A stretch of 64,000 bases of DNA from Harmonia axyridis (Eukaryota; Arthropoda; Insecta; Coleoptera; Coccinellidae): positions 22,627,506 through 22,691,505 of the forward strand of contig NC_059505.1 in the NCBI RefSeq assembly GCF_914767665.1, in the 5' to 3' direction. Within the stretch, counting starts at the first letter, position 1. Each line of letters begins with the position of its first letter. The notes under the pieces were generated by a model. That model was given only the letters and a program-made list of their open reading frames with translations, was not told the DNA's origin and made no database searches. A program made the position numbers and the translations under genes. Below, one piece after another: positions 61,979 through 64,000 of the stretch.

Positions 61979-62907
61979 TAGAGAATCCAATCCCAAAAAT
62001 GCTGTATACCGCAAATGCGTAATCCCTCTGAAATTCTGCGAGATCAAAATTGCGCGATTTTCTATACGGAATCTGCGGGATTCAATATTAAAATTGCATA
62101 TTAGAAAATAAGAGCGCAAACGTCTTCCGAAACGTCCCAGAAAGCAATAAACCACTCATAAGTTAAGGCATACAAAATACAAAGGGCGGTAGGGCATGCA
62201 AAGCTTCGAAAGCTAAATGGGATTAAAAACATATGTTCCGCTGAAAACATTTGGCATTCAACAGTAACTAGGTCCGAATGCAAAATCGTAGGAATTTTCC
62301 ATATGTTGAATGTGTAAACAACTTCCACATAATTCGAAAGCGAAGATAATGTTGCTTTTCTTCTTTGGGAAATACACTTCATCCCTCTTCCAAATAGGGT
62401 AATAGGCAATGCTGCTTATATTGGTTGAGTTGCTATGTGCTATTTATTAAACAGACGGTTAAGTAAAGACGGTTTGGAGATTTTTATTGCAGGGAATAAT
62501 GATAAACTCAGCGGAGCGGATCAACCTCATGTTGTTTTTAAGAACCAAGACTATATTTTTTTAGAGATATGAAAAGGCGGCCAGTTATTAAAACATGACC
62601 CTTCTTCAATGCAATCAGAATAAGAGTACGGGTACATACTTGGAGACTCCGACCCTCGACTTGATTTCCATCAATCACAAACGTTCAATTTTGAATAACA
62701 AATGGTTTCTAGTTCGAAAAACTGTAAGACAGCACTAGTCGGTAGATTTTTCGAGTTCACCCGCGGCAAAACTTGACAGCAGTTGCCATGAAATAATCAC
62801 TTATGAGCATTGTTAACAATCCCGCATTCTTTCGGATCCGCGGGATTGATAATTTTTATCCCGCGGATTTGCGGGATTGATATTTTGGTGCAGGATTGGA
62901 TTCCCTA
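61979..62907. mobile_element. TIR element, second copy of the TAGGGAATCC family, without EF1-gamma insert
   Basis: Starts TAGAGAATCCAATCCC and ends GGATTGGATTCCCTA, 929 bp. The core (about 62180-62590) matches 31425-31767 and 32311-32360 of the other copy in the same orientation, with the EF1-gamma block missing. The ends, however, match the opposite ends of the other copy (this right end corresponds to its left end, in reverse complement). Subterminal AATCCCGC repeats are kept at the right. Non-coding. Confidence 0.75.
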
Positions 62908-63020
62908 GTCACAAGGTTGGACTTGCTGATGATAAATCCGTTCTCAGATTCAATTATGACTGTCCGTCCGATAGTAAACACGAAAACACATAGAAATTTG
63001 AAATTTTCATGGTAGGTTCG
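62908..63020. repeat. 113-bp direct repeat, right copy
   Basis: Identical to 61866-61978, beginning at the first base after the TIR element. Confidence 0.93.
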
Positions 63021-63274
63021 GATTTTGAATATGAGCAAAATCCGACTAAGAGTTCTGAAAATATGGCCGTTCGAAATTTTCATTTTCTGTAAATTTCAAT
63101 AAGCAGTCATCAAATTCAATTCTGTCCTTTCCGACCCTTGAAATTTTCGGGGAAATCGCCTTAATATGGCGATTCTAAATGTTGTAATCCTGATAATTTC
63201 AAATCTAAATATCAATTGGGATTAAATTCAGATGTATAATAAGAAGTTCATGTGTATGTTGTATGTAATATAAT

Positions 63275-63780
63275 ATAAAATATTAGGCGTAATGAAAAGA
63301 AATCCTTTATTTTTCCAATTAATGGCTTCATCCGTGACTCGCGTTGTATAAGTCTGATCGGGTTTCAATAGTTGGCGTTAGGAAGATGAGATTTCGTACT
63401 GCAAAAACCTTTCTGACCGTTTTGTGATTAGTTGACTCAGTTTAGTTTGAGCGCGCGTCAAATCTGGGTACTAACAAAGAGAAATTATGTTACGTTTTAC
63501 AGTTTTTCTTCGAGAAAGGCGAAAATGCAAGCCAGACGGCTGAAAATGTAAATATAGTATTTTATGGTCCTGATACTGTGACAGCCAACAACGAGCAATT
63601 TTGGTTTCGTCGATTCCGTTCCGGTAATTTCGATGTCAAAGATGCACCAAGGCCAATTGTCGAAAATGTCGATAAAATCATGGACATCGTCGAATCCGAC
63701 CGTCATGTGAGCAATGTTTTGATTGCCCAAGAGCTAAAGATTGCACAAAAAACCGTTTGGAACCATTTGTATAAGAGCCC
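63275..63780 (+). mobile_element. Truncated mariner element, transposase N-terminal part
   Basis: The frame, open from about 63498, reads FFEKGENASQTAENVNIVF, GPDTVTANNEQFWFRRFRSG, NFDVKDAPRP, then LIAQELKIAQKTVWNHLYK: the paired helix-turn-helix DNA-binding region of mariner transposases. TTAGGCGTAATGAAAAG at about 63284 could be the 5' terminus. The transposase is cut off at about 63778 by unrelated GC-rich sequence, so the catalytic domain is missing. Confidence 0.75.
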
Positions 63781-64000
63781 GTTCACATGACAAGCGCTCA
63801 ATGCGCGTTTTGACAACGCGCGTTTACAAGTACATGCATTTTATTCGGAAGCGTAACCATGTCAACGCGCGTTTTTATGGAGCGCGCGTTGGACGCTGTG
63901 CCAGTGCTCAACCGTTGTAAGGGCGCGTTGGCGGGCGCTTTGAGATCATAAGTTTCTAATGTAAACCGTTCAGATGAGCGCGCTTGCACGAGCTGATAGA
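63781..64000. mobile_element. Left end of an unidentified GC-rich element
   Basis: From CCCGTTCACATGACAAGCGC the composition changes abruptly and CGCGCGTT words recur in both orientations (63807-63905), the look of a DNA transposon subterminal region. It interrupts the mariner frame and runs off the right edge. Confidence 0.45.

Noticed and set aside
61866..63020. LTR retrotransposon with 113-bp LTRs
   Set aside because: The repeats lack LTR features (no TG...CA ends, no primer-binding site or polypurine tract) and the interior is a TIR element with its own termini; no gag or pol.

Overview
This 64 kb window is AT-rich nuclear DNA of an insect, probably a holometabolous one and perhaps a beetle (the order is inference). 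The support is a ZAD-type C2H2 zinc-finger gene, a Dock180/Myoblast city gene, GT-AG introns and dense insect-type transposons (Jockey-, CR1- and RTE-like LINEs, Penelope-like elements, PIF/Harbinger, mariner, and many TIR elements). I saw no rRNA gene, confident tRNA gene or CRISPR array.

There are two host genes, arranged convergently. On the + strand, five exons between 3426 and 13548 encode a 472-residue ZAD protein with ten C2H2 fingers. Its third intron (4730-11992) has been inflated by antisense LINE debris and splits one finger between two exons. On the - strand, 21 exons between 61177 and 19124 encode myoblast city (mbc), the insect Dock1/2/5 orthologue: SH3, DHR1/C2, helical region, DHR2 Rac-GEF, and a proline-rich tail. 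1863 residues are recovered and every exon phase matches. Only the short N-terminal exon before the SH3 domain was not found; it probably lies beyond the right edge.

Layout: 1-1764, - strand LINE running off the left edge; 2280-2960, + strand LINE RNase H fragment; 3426-13548, zinc-finger gene, with LINE remnants at about 5140-10380 and 11370-11583 and a 469-bp tandem duplication at 10129-11070; 15342-16534, a PIF/Harbinger element with TTA target duplications; 16620-18020, an RTE-like LINE; 19124-61177, mbc. The mbc introns hold a full-length LINE (20491-25059), a TIR element carrying an EF1-gamma gene fragment (31182-32646), a Penelope-like remnant inside a long inverted repeat (33656-34722), several fold-back elements, a second Harbinger/MADF remnant (45830-47260), a Myb/SANT pseudogene (56552-57208) and a Penelope-like element with a GIY-YIG region (57440-59310). 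The right end has a second copy of the 31182-32646 family, bounded exactly by 113-bp perfect direct repeats (61979-62907), and a truncated mariner.

The most unusual observations are that 113-bp direct repeat around a TIR element, the EF1-gamma capture readable against the related copy without it, a 99-bp-arm perfect palindrome inside a LINE remnant, the tandem palindromic duplication, and two possible splicing variants of mbc (an in-frame 57-nt intron and a TAGCAG tandem acceptor). Exon boundaries were read by eye from splice sites, phase and family similarity; no transcript data were available.
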